DNA of 33,363 nucleotides from Deltaproteobacteria bacterium (GCA_031269485.1 JAISZC010000229.1:1-33363); one strand, 5' to 3'. Positions 9,776-17,707 are shown, counted from the stretch's first letter. Notes: generated from the sequence alone by a model not told the origin. Made by a program: numbers and translations.

Positions 9776-10191
9776 GGGCCCGCCGCCGGGCGGCGCGCGC
9801 GGTTTTTCCGGCTGGTTGCGACGGCGCCTCGGCTGGTCGCGGCGCGAGGGGCTCCGGGCCGCCGCCGGCCGGGTCAAGGGACGCTCCAAGAGGTCCGCCA
9901 AGAGGCGAAGGGCGCGGGCCGACTCGCCGCCGTCTCCGAGCGCCGCGACGAGCGGAGCATTGACGGCGGGCGTTGACGTGGGCCGCCGCAGTCCGGCCTG
10001 AAAGACATCGACGGAAAACAAGAGACCAATCAGCGCTGGAGCGAGACGGGAGGCGCTGCGGCCAAGGCCCGCCGGACCTGGGCGAAAGCGCCGGTCCAGG
10101 GCCAAGCTGGTCGAGCTCGCTTTTTTCAGGCGGCCCCGCTCATCGAGGCGCCGTTTTTCAGTCTTCTCCCTTTTTTAGGAGGCTACGCCAA
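9776..10191. other. Spacer between pstB and phoU
   Basis: About 415 bases of GC-rich DNA without a recognisable gene on either strand. The open frame running into phoU from the left is Arg/Pro/Ser-rich and reads like non-coding sequence. A T-rich stretch and a strong ribosome site (AGGAGG, 10177-10182) occur just before phoU. In most bacteria pstB and phoU are adjacent, so this spacer may be an eroded segment. Confidence 0.4.
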
Positions 10192-10863
10192 ATGGTCATG
10201 GGGACTTTCGTCAATGAACTGGCTCTGCTGAGCACCTCTTTGAAGGTCATGGGAGAAGACGTCGCGGCCATGCTCAACAAGGCGGCCGCCGCGCTCATAG
10301 CCGCCGACGAGTCGGCGGCCGACGAGGTCATAAAGTCCGACAAGCTCATCAACCAGCAGGAAAACGTCATCGTGGACAAGACCATCAATCTCATCGCCGC
10401 CAACCAGCCGGTGGCCGGGGATTTGCGCTTTTTGGCCGCCAGCCTGAGGCTGGCGACGGAACTTGAGCGCATTGGCGACTTGGGCTCCAACTTGGCGCGC
10501 CGGACCAAAGGTTTGGCCAAATTGACCAAGCAAGGCGAACAAACCGAAGAATTGCCGCTTAAGCTGGTCCAGATGGCCAAAAGGTCCGCCGACATGCTGG
10601 ACATGGCCCTCAAGGCGCTGGCGGAGCGGGACGCGGAGTCGGCCGAAGCGGTGCTGCGCCTGGACGATGAGATAGACGATTTCAACCGCGAAATAAAACG
10701 CTGCGTTTTGGAAACCGTCTACCATGACGGCCGCAAGGCCGCCTGGGGCTTGGAGATCATCAACACCGCCGCTCACTTGGAACGTTTGGGCGATCACGCC
10801 ACCAACTTGGCCGAAGAGACCATCTACATGGCTCGCGGCAAAAACGTCAGGCACAATTACTGA
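10192..10863 (+). CDS. phoU: Phosphate signalling regulator PhoU
   Basis: PhoU links Pst transporter activity to the PhoR histidine kinase and limits phosphate uptake. The protein has 223 residues, the usual length, and two PhoU helical bundles. Each carries the metal-binding E-R/L-x-GD motif: ELERIGDLGSNLA in the first and HLERLGDHATNLAE in the second. The ATG at 10192 is nine bases from a perfect AGGAGG and gives the standard N-terminus (FVNELALLSTSLKVMGEDV); the longer upstream open frame is discarded. It follows pstB after a 416-base gap and is probably part of the same regulon. No phoB or phoR is seen nearby. Confidence 0.93.
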   Translation: MVMGTFVNELALLSTSLKVMGEDVAAMLNKAAAALIAADESAADEVIKSDKLINQQENVIVDKTINLIAANQPVAGDLRFLAASLRLATELERIGDLGSNLARRTKGLAKLTKQGEQTEELPLKLVQMAKRSADMLDMALKALAERDAESAEAVLRLDDEIDDFNREIKRCVLETVYHDGRKAAWGLEIINTAAHLERLGDHATNLAEETIYMARGKNVRHNY

Positions 10864-10936
10864 GCCTGGCGTCCTCAGGGCGGCGAAAGCCCCCAAGCTC
10901 GCGGCCGGAGCCCTCGCCAAGCTCCGGCTTTTTTTT

Positions 10937-10962
10937 GCGGCGCGACGTCTCGCGCCGCTTTT
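10937..10962 (+). terminator. Intrinsic terminator after phoU
   Basis: A perfect 9-bp stem (GCGGCGCGA / TCGCGCCGC) with a CGTC loop is followed by four T, about 75 bases after the phoU stop. Eight T precede the stem, so it could also stop transcription from the opposite strand. Confidence 0.75.
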
Positions 10963-12193
10963 GCCGGCCAACCAGGGCGACGGGCGCGTGAAGGCCAAAG
11001 CCTCTGATAGTCGAAAGGCCCAGAAGGCGGGATCCGACGCCGGCCGTTTGCGGCGCGGCTGCCGAGGCGCGCGTCAGACGCCGAGAACGCCTTGCTGGTC
11101 GCCTTAAAAGCTTGGAAAACTTTTCTTCCAAGCCTCCCCAGGGCCTTTTTCACCGGGCGCTGGTTGCGATCCCCAAAGCCATTGAAAGCTCGAAAGTCTC
11201 AACGTCGCCACCGCAAGGCGCGTCGCTTTCCGGCCTGATTCTGCGGCGCCTTTGCGGCCCGTTTCTGCGGCTGCGAGGCGGTTCTGCGGCTGCGAGGCTT
11301 TGCCCCGCCTGGTTGGGCCGTTCAAGGTCAGCATTGAGCTGTCGGCGGCCACGCGGCGTCAGAAAACGAGCGGAAGCGGTTGGCGTTCATGTCGGCTTGC
11401 CAAGCCAGGCAAAAAAACCGCCTCATTGAGTTGCAAAGCCGAAGGTCGGCGAAATCGGCGAAGGCCTGGACCATATTTCGAGTCAGTTGGCCAACTGGAC
11501 TTGACCTGGCGAGCTCCAATTGGCGAGTCAGGCGTTGTCGCCGCGCTCATTTGGGCTTGACTGGTTTGGGGCGTCGAGCGTCGGAGCGCTGACGAAAGCC
11601 CCCTCGTTAGCCGGCTTTAGGACCTCAGACGCCTTTAAGACCCCAAGCCGGCGCATATTGGTCGCAAGCTGGCTATTTTTTTCTTGACCCTGGGGCCGCC
11701 TTGAGGTACCCTACATCTAGTGGCAAAGCGCAGGGGCGGGCCCAGATGTGGAAAGCCTAGTTCTGGCTGGCCGTCCGCCCCCCAATATGCAGGGCCTAAG
11801 CCGGCGGCCGCGGGCTTTCGGGCTCTTGAGACGGCGGGCCTCGGCGGTCGGGCGCGGCTCGAGTCCGCCCTCAGCTGGAACAAAGCCTTTTTCCGCTGAG
11901 CCTCCGAGCTTTTTTAGCCGGCCGAGCTTGACGGCCGTCCCGACAGGCGGCGGCCTTTGAGGCTTCAGGGAAATTGGGACAATCTGCCGAGCGTGGGCGC
12001 AGATTGCCAGGCGTAGGCGCTGATCGTTCAAAGACTTGACTGGACGCCGGCTCAAGCCGTCAGGCGGACTGATTTCAGGTCGGTCGACGAGCGTCGTGGC
12101 GCAATAGGGCAAGAACAGCGCAGATGGGCGAACGATTGTTCAGATCAAACGGCCTCGCTGAACCAAGGCGTTCAAGACTTTGAAGATACGGCG

Positions 12194-12217
12194 CTTGCAA
12201 CTTCTTTGCAAGTTTTT
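12194..12217 (+). terminator. Terminator-like hairpin inside the gene-free region
   Basis: A 7-bp perfect stem CTTGCAA / TTGCAAG with a five-base loop (CTTCT) runs directly into five T. It has the form of an intrinsic terminator on the + strand although no gene lies before it, so it may end an unannotated RNA. Confidence 0.55.
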
Positions 12218-12618
12218 GGCGGGAATATGGCCGAGCCTGAAAGCCAGGGCGGACTAAAAACGCCCCAAAGTCCTGGCGGAGGCCAAGCATAGGCCTCGCG
12301 ACGCCGCCCAAGAGCGGTTCTAGAGCTCTCAGAAGGCCTTGTCGGCCTTCTGACTGTCGTCGGGCTTTAGGCTGCATCCGGAATTTGCCTCTATTGTCCA
12401 GAGAAGTGGCGTTTGGGGCTGATGAAGCAAAGACGCGGCAACGCCGACTAGGCAGCAAGGCTGACGACAGCAGCCTAAAGCCGCCGCCGGTCAACCTCAA
12501 TGGACGTTGACCATGCTGTTGAAGCCTTTAAGCTGACGGGTCCGCGGCCATTTTGAGGCCTATTCCCAGACTTGCCTCTGACTGACAAGTCTGGCGGCTA
12601 AAAAAAACAAAAAAAACC

Positions 12619-12654
12619 TTGACAGAACCGGAAAAATGCTTTATCATCCGGTTC
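12619..12654 (+). promoter_or_regulatory. Consensus promoter framed by an inverted-repeat operator
   Basis: TTGACA (12619-12624), 17 bases, TATCAT (12642-12647) is a near-perfect sigma70 promoter. A perfect inverted repeat surrounds the spacer and the -10 box: GAACCGG (12625-12631) and CCGGTTC (12648-12654), with 23 bases from arm start to arm start (about two helical turns). This is the arrangement expected of a dimeric repressor site. The nearest genes downstream are the small HTH regulators, which makes autoregulation a reasonable guess. Confidence 0.65.
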
Positions 12655-12718
12655 AAGTTAGGTCTGCGGATGAGGAAGGCGGCAGGATCGACCTCCATAG
12701 ACTGAGGGGCCGGCTTGG

Positions 12719-12875
12719 GCGGGCTTGAGCGTTAAGATTTGAACGCTCAGATTTGAGCGCTCGGCTTTGACCGCTCGACTTGCTGGCCGGACTTTGAACG
12801 CCAGACTTTGAAAGCTCGGACTTTAACGCTTGAAGTTGAAGACTCGGGCTTGCTCGCCAGGCCCTTGAAGCTGCG
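12719..12875 (+). repeat. Degenerate 14-15 bp tandem repeat array
   Basis: About ten or eleven imperfect head-to-tail copies of a unit close to GGACTTTGAACGCTC. Copies include AGATTTGAACGCTC, AGATTTGAGCGCTC, GGCTTTGACCGCTC, GGACTTTGAACGCC and AGACTTTGAAAGCTC. The unit is not a clean multiple of three and no frame through it makes a convincing protein. It lies about 70 bases after the promoter at 12619 and would be part of its transcript. Confidence 0.6.
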
Positions 12876-13210
12876 CCGCCGTGCCTTCGTGGGCGAGGTC
12901 GTCGACGGAAAAGGGACCAGAGGGCGCTCGACCATAATCGTTTGATCTGGTCGGCGGCCGCGCGGCGTGAGCGGGCTTTTAAATTCCTCGGGCCTGATTG
13001 CAGGAAAAAAATCATGGCGCGTTGGAATAACCTTGAAAAGTCGCGCCGGGTAAAGAGTCCGCAAGTGGGGCGGTTGGCGGCCAGCCATTTCGAGCCTGAC
13101 GGACATCGACAGATTGAGCCGCTTAAGGCGCGGCCGAGCAGATAAAAAAATTCAGTTTTGGCCCGTAGGCTGGGGTCGGCCGCGGGGCCAGCAGGTGTTT
13201 GGCAGGCCCA

Positions 13211-13239
13211 TTGAACCGTCTCATGGCAAGATTTATTAT
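13211..13239 (+). promoter_or_regulatory. Promoter for the first HTH regulator
   Basis: TTGAAC (13211-13216), 17 bases, TATTAT (13234-13239). Transcription would start near 13246, giving a leader of about 88 bases before the ATG at 13334. Confidence 0.65.
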
Positions 13240-13333
13240 CAGTCGCCTTTATATTTCATTCGCGATTCCGTTCACCGCAACAACCATGCAGACCTGCTAC
13301 AGCGTCTGACATCCACAGCAAGGAGAGGTTCCA

Positions 13334-13543
13334 ATGATAATCAACGGTCCTGCGTTCAAGAAGGCTAGGGAAAGTCGGCTCTTGAGCATCACCGAGCTTG
13401 GCAAGAAGGCTGAAGTGTCGGCTACGGTCATCAAGAATCTGGAGCTCGGCAAAGCCCGCCGCCTCGAGTCCATTCGCAAGGTCATCGCCGCCTTCGAGCT
13501 GACCATCGACGAAGCCCGCGCCCAGCGTCTCATCGCTGATTGA
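13334..13543 (+). CDS. Small XRE-type helix-turn-helix protein, copy 1
   Basis: A 69-residue DNA-binding protein made of little more than one helix-turn-helix of the Cro/CI (XRE) type. The HTH core is LLSITELGKKAEVSATVIKN, followed by LELGKARRLESIRKVIAAF. The start is firm: AGGAGAGG lies just before the ATG. It is a close paralogue of the next gene (same length; shared INGPAF start, RLESIR centre and EAR-Q end). No partner toxin or metabolic gene is adjacent. Such lone HTH proteins often act as autoregulatory repressors or phage-derived regulators. The target is unknown, although the inverted repeat at 12625-12654 is a candidate. Confidence 0.82.
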   Translation: MIINGPAFKKARESRLLSITELGKKAEVSATVIKNLELGKARRLESIRKVIAAFELTIDEARAQRLIAD

Positions 13544-13552
13544 CGTTCAACG

Positions 13553-13587
13553 GCGTCGCTCCGTCCTTTTTGAGGCCGGAGCGACGC
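13553..13587 (+). terminator. Hairpin after HTH copy 1
   Basis: Perfect 11-bp arms GCGTCGCTCCG (13553-13563) and CGGAGCGACGC (13577-13587) with a 13-base loop, ten bases after the stop. No strong T-tract follows, so it may act in mRNA stability as well as termination. Confidence 0.55.
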
Positions 13588-13702
13588 GTTTCGGTGGCCA
13601 TCGAGGCCGTCATGGCCGCGCAAAAAAACCAAGGGCGGCATGAACGCCTCTGGCCCGTCGCAACCCTGCGTTGATCCGGCGTCGGCGGTTGCTGTCTCCG
13701 CC

Positions 13703-13736
13703 AAAACCCTCCCGCTTCATAAGCGGGCGGTTTTTT
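13703..13736 (+). terminator. Intrinsic terminator between the two HTH genes
   Basis: Stem CCCGCTT / AAGCGGG with a CAT loop (13711-13727), extended by AAAACC before and GGTTTTTT after it. It has the full shape of an intrinsic terminator with six T. Confidence 0.8.
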
Positions 13737-13814
13737 ATAACGTTTATTGAAGCAGCGCTTTCGCAAGCCTCTTCTTACTGCGCTTCAGGCGCCATAACCA
13801 CTAAGGAGTTCCAC

Positions 13815-14024
13815 ATGAAGATCAATGGACCAGCCTTCCAGAAGTACAGGGAGCACCAGCTGCTGAGCGTCAGCGAGCTGGCCAAGAAGTCCGAAGTTTC
13901 TCCCTCGGTCGTCAACAACATCGAGCAGGGCAAGCCCAGCCGCCTCGAGTCCATTCGTCGCGTCATCGCCGGCCTGGGTTTGACCGTCGAAGAGGCCCGC
14001 AGCCAAAAGTTCATCGAAGGCTGA
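13815..14024 (+). CDS. Small XRE-type helix-turn-helix protein, copy 2
   Basis: A 69-residue paralogue of copy 1. HTH core LLSVSELAKKSEVSPSVVNN is followed by IEQGKPSRLESIRRVIAGLG. The ATG at 13815 is preceded by AAGGAG at six bases; the longer open frame to the left crosses the terminator and is rejected. Differences from copy 1 are mostly conservative, including in the recognition helix (SATVIKN versus SPSVVNN), so the two may bind related but distinct sites. A terminator separates the genes, so they are probably transcribed separately. Confidence 0.82.
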   Translation: MKINGPAFQKYREHQLLSVSELAKKSEVSPSVVNNIEQGKPSRLESIRRVIAGLGLTVEEARSQKFIEG

Positions 14025-14058
14025 CCCCTGACGTTTTTTTGCGGCCGTTAAAGCCCTA

Positions 14059-14146
14059 GAGCAGGGCAAATCGTCTTGAGCCCAGCCGCCGCGTCGGCTT
14101 GGGCTTGACCAACGAAGCTCGCAGCCAGAAGCTCATTCAAAGCTGA
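14059..14146 (+). pseudogene. Relic of a third HTH copy (3' end only)
   Basis: Bases 14059-14146 repeat the last ~100 bases of copy 2 with deletions and a stop. They start with the same GAGCAGGGCAA. The final codons from 14099 read LGLTNEARSQKLIQS and a stop, aligned to GLGLTVEEARSQKFIEG in copy 2. The N-terminal half is missing because the offset from copy 2 (137 bases) is shorter than the gene. It is best explained as a partial tandem duplication that decayed. Confidence 0.75.
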
Positions 14147-14158
14147 CTCTAGGCTTTT

Positions 14159-14189
14159 GCTCCAGCCGTCGTTCTGCGGCGGCTGGAGC
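14159..14189 (+). terminator. Hairpin after the HTH relic
   Basis: Perfect 10-bp arms GCTCCAGCCG and CGGCTGGAGC with an 11-base loop, 12 bases after the relic stop. Position and shape match the hairpin after HTH copy 1, suggesting that the 3' hairpin was duplicated along with the gene. Confidence 0.5.
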
Positions 14190-15068
14190 GTTGCCGCGAT
14201 GGCCCTGACGACTCCCGCCAGGCCTGTCAGTTCTGCTGGTGCGGCGTCAATTTTGGTCGCCCTGACGGGCCAACCGCCTCCGGTTTAATGGCCGCTCGCC
14301 CTCTTGCCTAGCCTTTTCATCGCTGGCCTGCCACCTGCTTGTCCCCTCCTTGTCCTCTGGCTATCCGCTCCCTAAATTTGTCCTTTAAAATTGTTTAAAT
14401 TGTAAACAATATTTAATTATAACTTACTTATTTAATATCTAAATTTAAGGCTATAATAAGTTATAAAATAAAATTATATAGATATATTGGAAGATTGATT
14501 TTCAAAGGGAAAAAGATTTGGCGTGGGCGGGGACGGACGAAGGTCGCGAGGGCAAAGGTTGGCAGGGCGCCGGTTTTGGCGGAAGGCGTGCGGCTGACGG
14601 GTCAAGTCGTCGCTTAACCGACCTGTCCCTTTGTCCGCGGGCGGCCGAAAACCGGGCCGCCGAAGCTTAAAGCTCGCCGCGCGACAGATTGCGCCCTTGC
14701 CAGGGCTCTGAGCGAATCCTGGCCTGGCGTCAAGCGACGGCGGGGTTTTGACCATTTTGGAGCGGCGAAAGGCCGTCGGCAAGCTGGCGGGCGGCTCCGA
14801 AGCGGTCCGTTGGCCCGCCAAACAGGCCAGGCTGCTGCTGCTGCTGCTGCGGCGGCGGCGCGTTTGACCCGCCAGGGAACCAGCTTAGGCGCAGAGGACA
14901 AATGGCCTGATCAGTTTTGGACAATTAAAATTGATCATGCTGCAAAAACTCAGGCGCAAAAACCCAGGTTAAGACTAAAATGAGGCACATCGATTATCAA
15001 GAGATTATTTATAAGCTTAAAATGAGGTTTGGCCTATCTGTCCTAATGGCCAAAGACCGAATGCAGGC
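14190..15068. other. Intergenic region with AT island and CTG/CGG microsatellite
   Basis: No supported gene. Bases 14385-14500 are AT-rich and 14510-14890 are GC-rich. A trinucleotide run of six CTG and three CGG lies at 14832-14858; in the minus frames it would encode poly-alanine or similar. Bases 14925-15040 are AT-rich again and lie just past the 3' end of the minus-strand methyltransferase. No clear terminator for that gene was found. Confidence 0.4.
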
Positions 15069-16001
15069 TCAAACTTTCGTGGAGGCTTGGAGCAGGTAGC
15101 TCGCCCAGCGATCGGAGCGGACGGCGTCGACGACGCGGAAAGCCGGCGCGAGCAGGTCGAGAAAAGCCGCCCCTTCCTCCTGCAGAAGTCCGGAGACAAT
15201 GAGGCAGCGTCGGCCTTTGAAGGCCTCCAAAGCCGCCAAGTCGCGCAAAACGAACAGAGGCAAGTTGGCCGTCAGCAGTTCGGCGGGGTGCGCGCTCCAG
15301 GTTTGGGCCCAACCGCGTTCGATTTTGACGCGGCCTTCGAGACGGTTGAGGCGGACGTTGCGGCGCGCCGCGTCCGCGGCCAGGTGACTGTGATCGACGC
15401 CCAGGGCCTCCGCCGCGCCCAGGCGGACGGCGGCCAAGGCCAGAATGCCGGTCCCGCAGCCTAAATCCAGCGCCGTGGCCGGCGGCGGCCCGGTCGGCAA
15501 AGGCCCGGGGCGGTAGAGCCGCAGCAAAAATTCCAAGCAAGTTTTGGTGGTCGGATGGCCGCCGTAGCCGAAGGCCAGGCCGGGATCAATGAGCAGCTCG
15601 TCCAAAGGCTCGTCGCGCCGCGCCGCGCGTTGAGGCCGGCGCTCCGGCGGCCGTCCGCCCAGTTCGTCCTGACCCGCCGGGACCTCGACGGCCCGCAGGC
15701 AAGGCCTGACGGTCAAGGGTCCGACCTTGAGCGGGCGGCCTTCAAGGCCGTCCTGCCACTGGTCGTAGCGCAGCCGATGGACGGTCCGGAGCTCCAACAG
15801 GGGCTGAGCGGCCAGAAAGGGCGACAGATCGACTTCTTGGACGAAAAAAAGGAAGGCGAAATCGGCTTCGACATGGAGGCCGGCCAAGCTGGCGGCCAAA
15901 GGGCCGAAAAGCCCCTCCGGCGGTTGCCGGTCCAGGACGTCGAGGGCCTCCGGCCGGAGGGCTCTGAGCTCGAAGATGGTCAGGGGGGTTGAGGGGTCCA
16001 T
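15069..16001 (-). CDS. prmA: PrmA-type methyltransferase (ribosomal protein L11 methyltransferase family)
   Basis: SAM-dependent methyltransferase of the PrmA family, 310 residues; the family enzyme methylates ribosomal protein L11. The region diagnostic of PrmA is I138-D-P-G-L-A-F-G...H149-P-T-T, just before SAM motif I, D179-L-G-C-G-T-G185. A later NLPLFVL stands in place of the usual catalytic-loop N-I. The N-terminal half, which binds L11 in the family, is only loosely conserved, so a different substrate is possible. The ATG directly abuts the stop of the HAD gene upstream (TGAATG), indicating an operon with translational coupling. Confidence 0.82.
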   Translation of the reverse strand: MDPSTPLTIFELRALRPEALDVLDRQPPEGLFGPLAASLAGLHVEADFAFLFFVQEVDLSPFLAAQPLLELRTVHRLRYDQWQDGLEGRPLKVGPLTVRPCLRAVEVPAGQDELGGRPPERRPQRAARRDEPLDELLIDPGLAFGYGGHPTTKTCLEFLLRLYRPGPLPTGPPPATALDLGCGTGILALAAVRLGAAEALGVDHSHLAADAARRNVRLNRLEGRVKIERGWAQTWSAHPAELLTANLPLFVLRDLAALEAFKGRRCLIVSGLLQEEGAAFLDLLAPAFRVVDAVRSDRWASYLLQASTKV

Positions 16002-16943
16002 TCAAGCTCGCGAGAGAGCCTCGGCCAAAAGCCGGCTCAGGGGCGCGTCAGTCGAGGCGGGCATGAGGGGGAAGCGCGTGCGGAGTTCGGGCGGCGCGTC
16101 GGCGGCCAGGAAGGCGGCGCCGGCCCAGGCCAGCAGATCGAGATCGTTGTAATCGTTGCCGGCCGCCAGGGCGTCCTGGGGGCCCAGACCCAAATCGGCG
16201 GCCAGCGCTTGGGCCGCCTGCGCCTTGGACACGCCCGGCGGAAAAATTTCCAGCCACAGGCAAGGGTCGCCGAAGGGCGAAGAGGCGTACAGGGTCGACA
16301 GGTCGGGGACCTCCCGCTCGAAGGCCGCTCTGACTGGCGGCATTTCTTCTTTGGGCGCGGTGATGAGCAAGGTCCCCAATGGTCCCAAGCTCGCCAGGTC
16401 CTCAAAGGGGGCGGCGAAGTCGGCGTAGGCGGCCACGCGGCTCAAATGGCCTTCAGTGGGCGGACGGCCGACGGGCTCTTGGTGGCGAAACCAGTGGGTG
16501 CGCGGGGGTGGCTCGAAAGCGAAGAAGCCGCGCTGGAGCCTGACGGCGGCGACCACCGCCCGGGCGGCCTGATCGGCGGACAGCGAGCGGCCGGCCAAGT
16601 GTTCGCCGGGGCCTTGCGGACCCCAGCGGCAAAGGCCCAAGCCGGAAGTGTAGATAAGGTAGTCGAGCTCCAAATCGGCCGGGCAGTCGCGGCTGAAAGA
16701 ATAAAGGCTGCGGCCGGTGGCGACGACCCGCACGACGCCGGCCTGGCCGAGACGCTTGAAGGTCAGGCGGTCGATCAGAGCCGTGGGCCCCGTGGCGGGC
16801 CGGAGAGTCCCGTCGTAGTCGGCAAAAATAATTTTAGGGAGTTTATGGGGAAATGTCACGTAGAACTCGTCGTCGGAGAAGCTAAAAAAATGCGCGGCCA
16901 GTCGTCCGAGCGTCACAACAGACAGCGGCGACAAAAAAACCAC
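16002..16943 (-). CDS. HAD-superfamily hydrolase, Cof/sucrose-phosphatase-like (type IIB cap)
   Basis: Predicted sugar- or nucleotide-phosphate phosphatase of 313 residues. HAD motif I is D42-Y-D-G-T-L, motif II is ATGRS near T76, motif III a lysine in the central or late region, and motif IV G262-N-D-Y-N-D267. The large insert between motifs II and III fits a C2B cap. The annotated start is a GTG at 16943 with a weak ribosome site. A second in-frame GTG about 28 codons later, just before the conserved domain, is an alternative start. It is directly upstream of and coupled to prmA. Substrate cannot be told from sequence. Confidence 0.8.
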   Translation of the reverse strand: MVFLSPLSVVTLGRLAAHFFSFSDDEFYVTFPHKLPKIIFADYDGTLRPATGPTALIDRLTFKRLGQAGVVRVVATGRSLYSFSRDCPADLELDYLIYTSGLGLCRWGPQGPGEHLAGRSLSADQAARAVVAAVRLQRGFFAFEPPPRTHWFRHQEPVGRPPTEGHLSRVAAYADFAAPFEDLASLGPLGTLLITAPKEEMPPVRAAFEREVPDLSTLYASSPFGDPCLWLEIFPPGVSKAQAAQALAADLGLGPQDALAAGNDYNDLDLLAWAGAAFLAADAPPELRTRFPLMPASTDAPLSRLLAEALSRA

Positions 16944-17240
16944 GAAAACGACGTCAAAACAACGTCAAAGCGGTCGTGAAAGCGGGTCTGGTCGTCGCCC
17001 GCCGGACGATCTTGGGCCAAAAGAGCTGTCCGGCCGGAGTCTTAGCCGCCGCGCCGAGTTGGGGTCGGCGCGGCCGAAAAAAAACGCGGCCTCCTCGGCA
17101 GTTGGAAGGTCGCGTGGGGCATATCTGCACGACGGCCGCAGGCCGCCAAAGGAAGGACGACTAACAGTAGTTCGAACGAAGATTGTCTCTCATAGCGCAG
17201 TTTGCGAACCCCGCAACTGACCCAAGGGCTGGCCCGGCGT

Positions 17241-17462
17241 TCAGCAGTCGGCGGCGCCGAAACGCGGCGTCGGCTCGTCCTGGCCGAAGACCTCCTCATG
17301 AAGTTTGCGGCAGACGAGATCGTTGCGGTTGGAGCATACTTGACCTTTTTCGCTGTCTGTTTCGTACCAGCAACACTGCGGCGCGTAGTTGCAGGACGGA
17401 TTGCGCGAAGCGGTCTTGTTCGCGGTCGGCGTCTCGGCGTTTAGGGAAAGGTTAGTAGCCAT
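17241..17462 (-). CDS. Small cysteine-rich protein, function unknown
   Basis: A 73-residue open frame not matching any family I recognise. Reasons to think it is real: ATG with AAGG at seven bases, high GC at third codon positions like its neighbours, a balanced amino-acid make-up unlike the Arg/Pro-rich shadow frames around it, and a sigma54-type promoter upstream. It has six cysteines (C24, C30, C31, C43, C51 and C73) in a compact central region: SCNYAPQCCWYE, then QVCSNRNDLVCRKL. No signal peptide or membrane segment is seen. The cysteines could bind a metal or Fe-S cluster. A hairpin just after the stop (CAGTTGCG with CGCAA, 17198-17219) may end the transcript. Confidence 0.6.
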   Translation of the reverse strand: MATNLSLNAETPTANKTASRNPSCNYAPQCCWYETDSEKGQVCSNRNDLVCRKLHEEVFGQDEPTPRFGAADC

Positions 17463-17624
17463 TTTTCAACCTTACAAAGACAAGAAGCGGCGGTAAGGCC
17501 ACACTGCCTGCCGCCGCCGAGTTGGAGTCTCGGCGGCGCCCTGGTTTGACGCCTCGGCGCTCCGCCTTTTGCGGTCGCGCCGGCGTCTCGGACGTCGGGA
17601 GCTGGTCCCGACGCTACTTGGTCA

Positions 17625-17640
17625 AGCAAAAATCATGCCA
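17625..17640 (-). promoter_or_regulatory. Sigma54-type (-24/-12) promoter upstream of the cysteine-rich protein
   Basis: On the minus strand the sequence TGGCAT, five bases, TTGCT matches the RpoN consensus, with the required GG and GC ten bases apart. Transcription should start near 17614, about 150 bases before the small ORF. A palindrome TGGCAA-5-TTGCCA lies just upstream (17658-17674) and could bind an activator. The core is nearly identical to the promoter at 19825-19840. Confidence 0.65.
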
Positions 17641-17707
17641 GCCTTGGGCCAGCCTCATGGCAACTTTCTTGCCAGTCTTGCGCCAGGCAAAATCCAGACG
17701 CCGGTTC

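Larger units (their letters stand above)
10864..13333. other. 2.5-kb region without a recognisable gene, rich in hairpins
   Basis: I find no convincing gene here. Open frames on both strands are Arg/Ser/Pro/Leu-rich and overlap in several frames, as expected of non-coding GC-rich DNA. Structures seen: hairpin GCTTGGAA/TTCCAAGC (11110-11133); a direct repeat TTCTGCGGCTGCGAGG near 11262 and 11282; hairpin CTCAGC...GCTGAG (11871-11899); hairpin CAGAAGGCC/GGCCTTCTG (12330-12352); and the separately listed terminator, promoter and repeat array. A weak promoter-like pair (TTGACC, 17 bases, TACCCT) lies near 11685-11713. With the terminator at 12194 it could bound an RNA of about 500 bases. Confidence 0.45.

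Noticed and set aside
12719-12875. CRISPR array
   Set aside because: Units are contiguous, short and degenerate, without spacers; the same holds for the 33161-33354 array.
12942-13145. 67-codon plus frame with a natural-looking basic segment
   Set aside because: No ribosome site, no family, and it overlaps a comparable minus frame; not enough to call a gene.
17160-17200. tRNA T-arm-like GTTCGAAC
   Set aside because: No acceptor stem, anticodon arm or CCA-side pairing around it. No tRNA was found elsewhere in the window.
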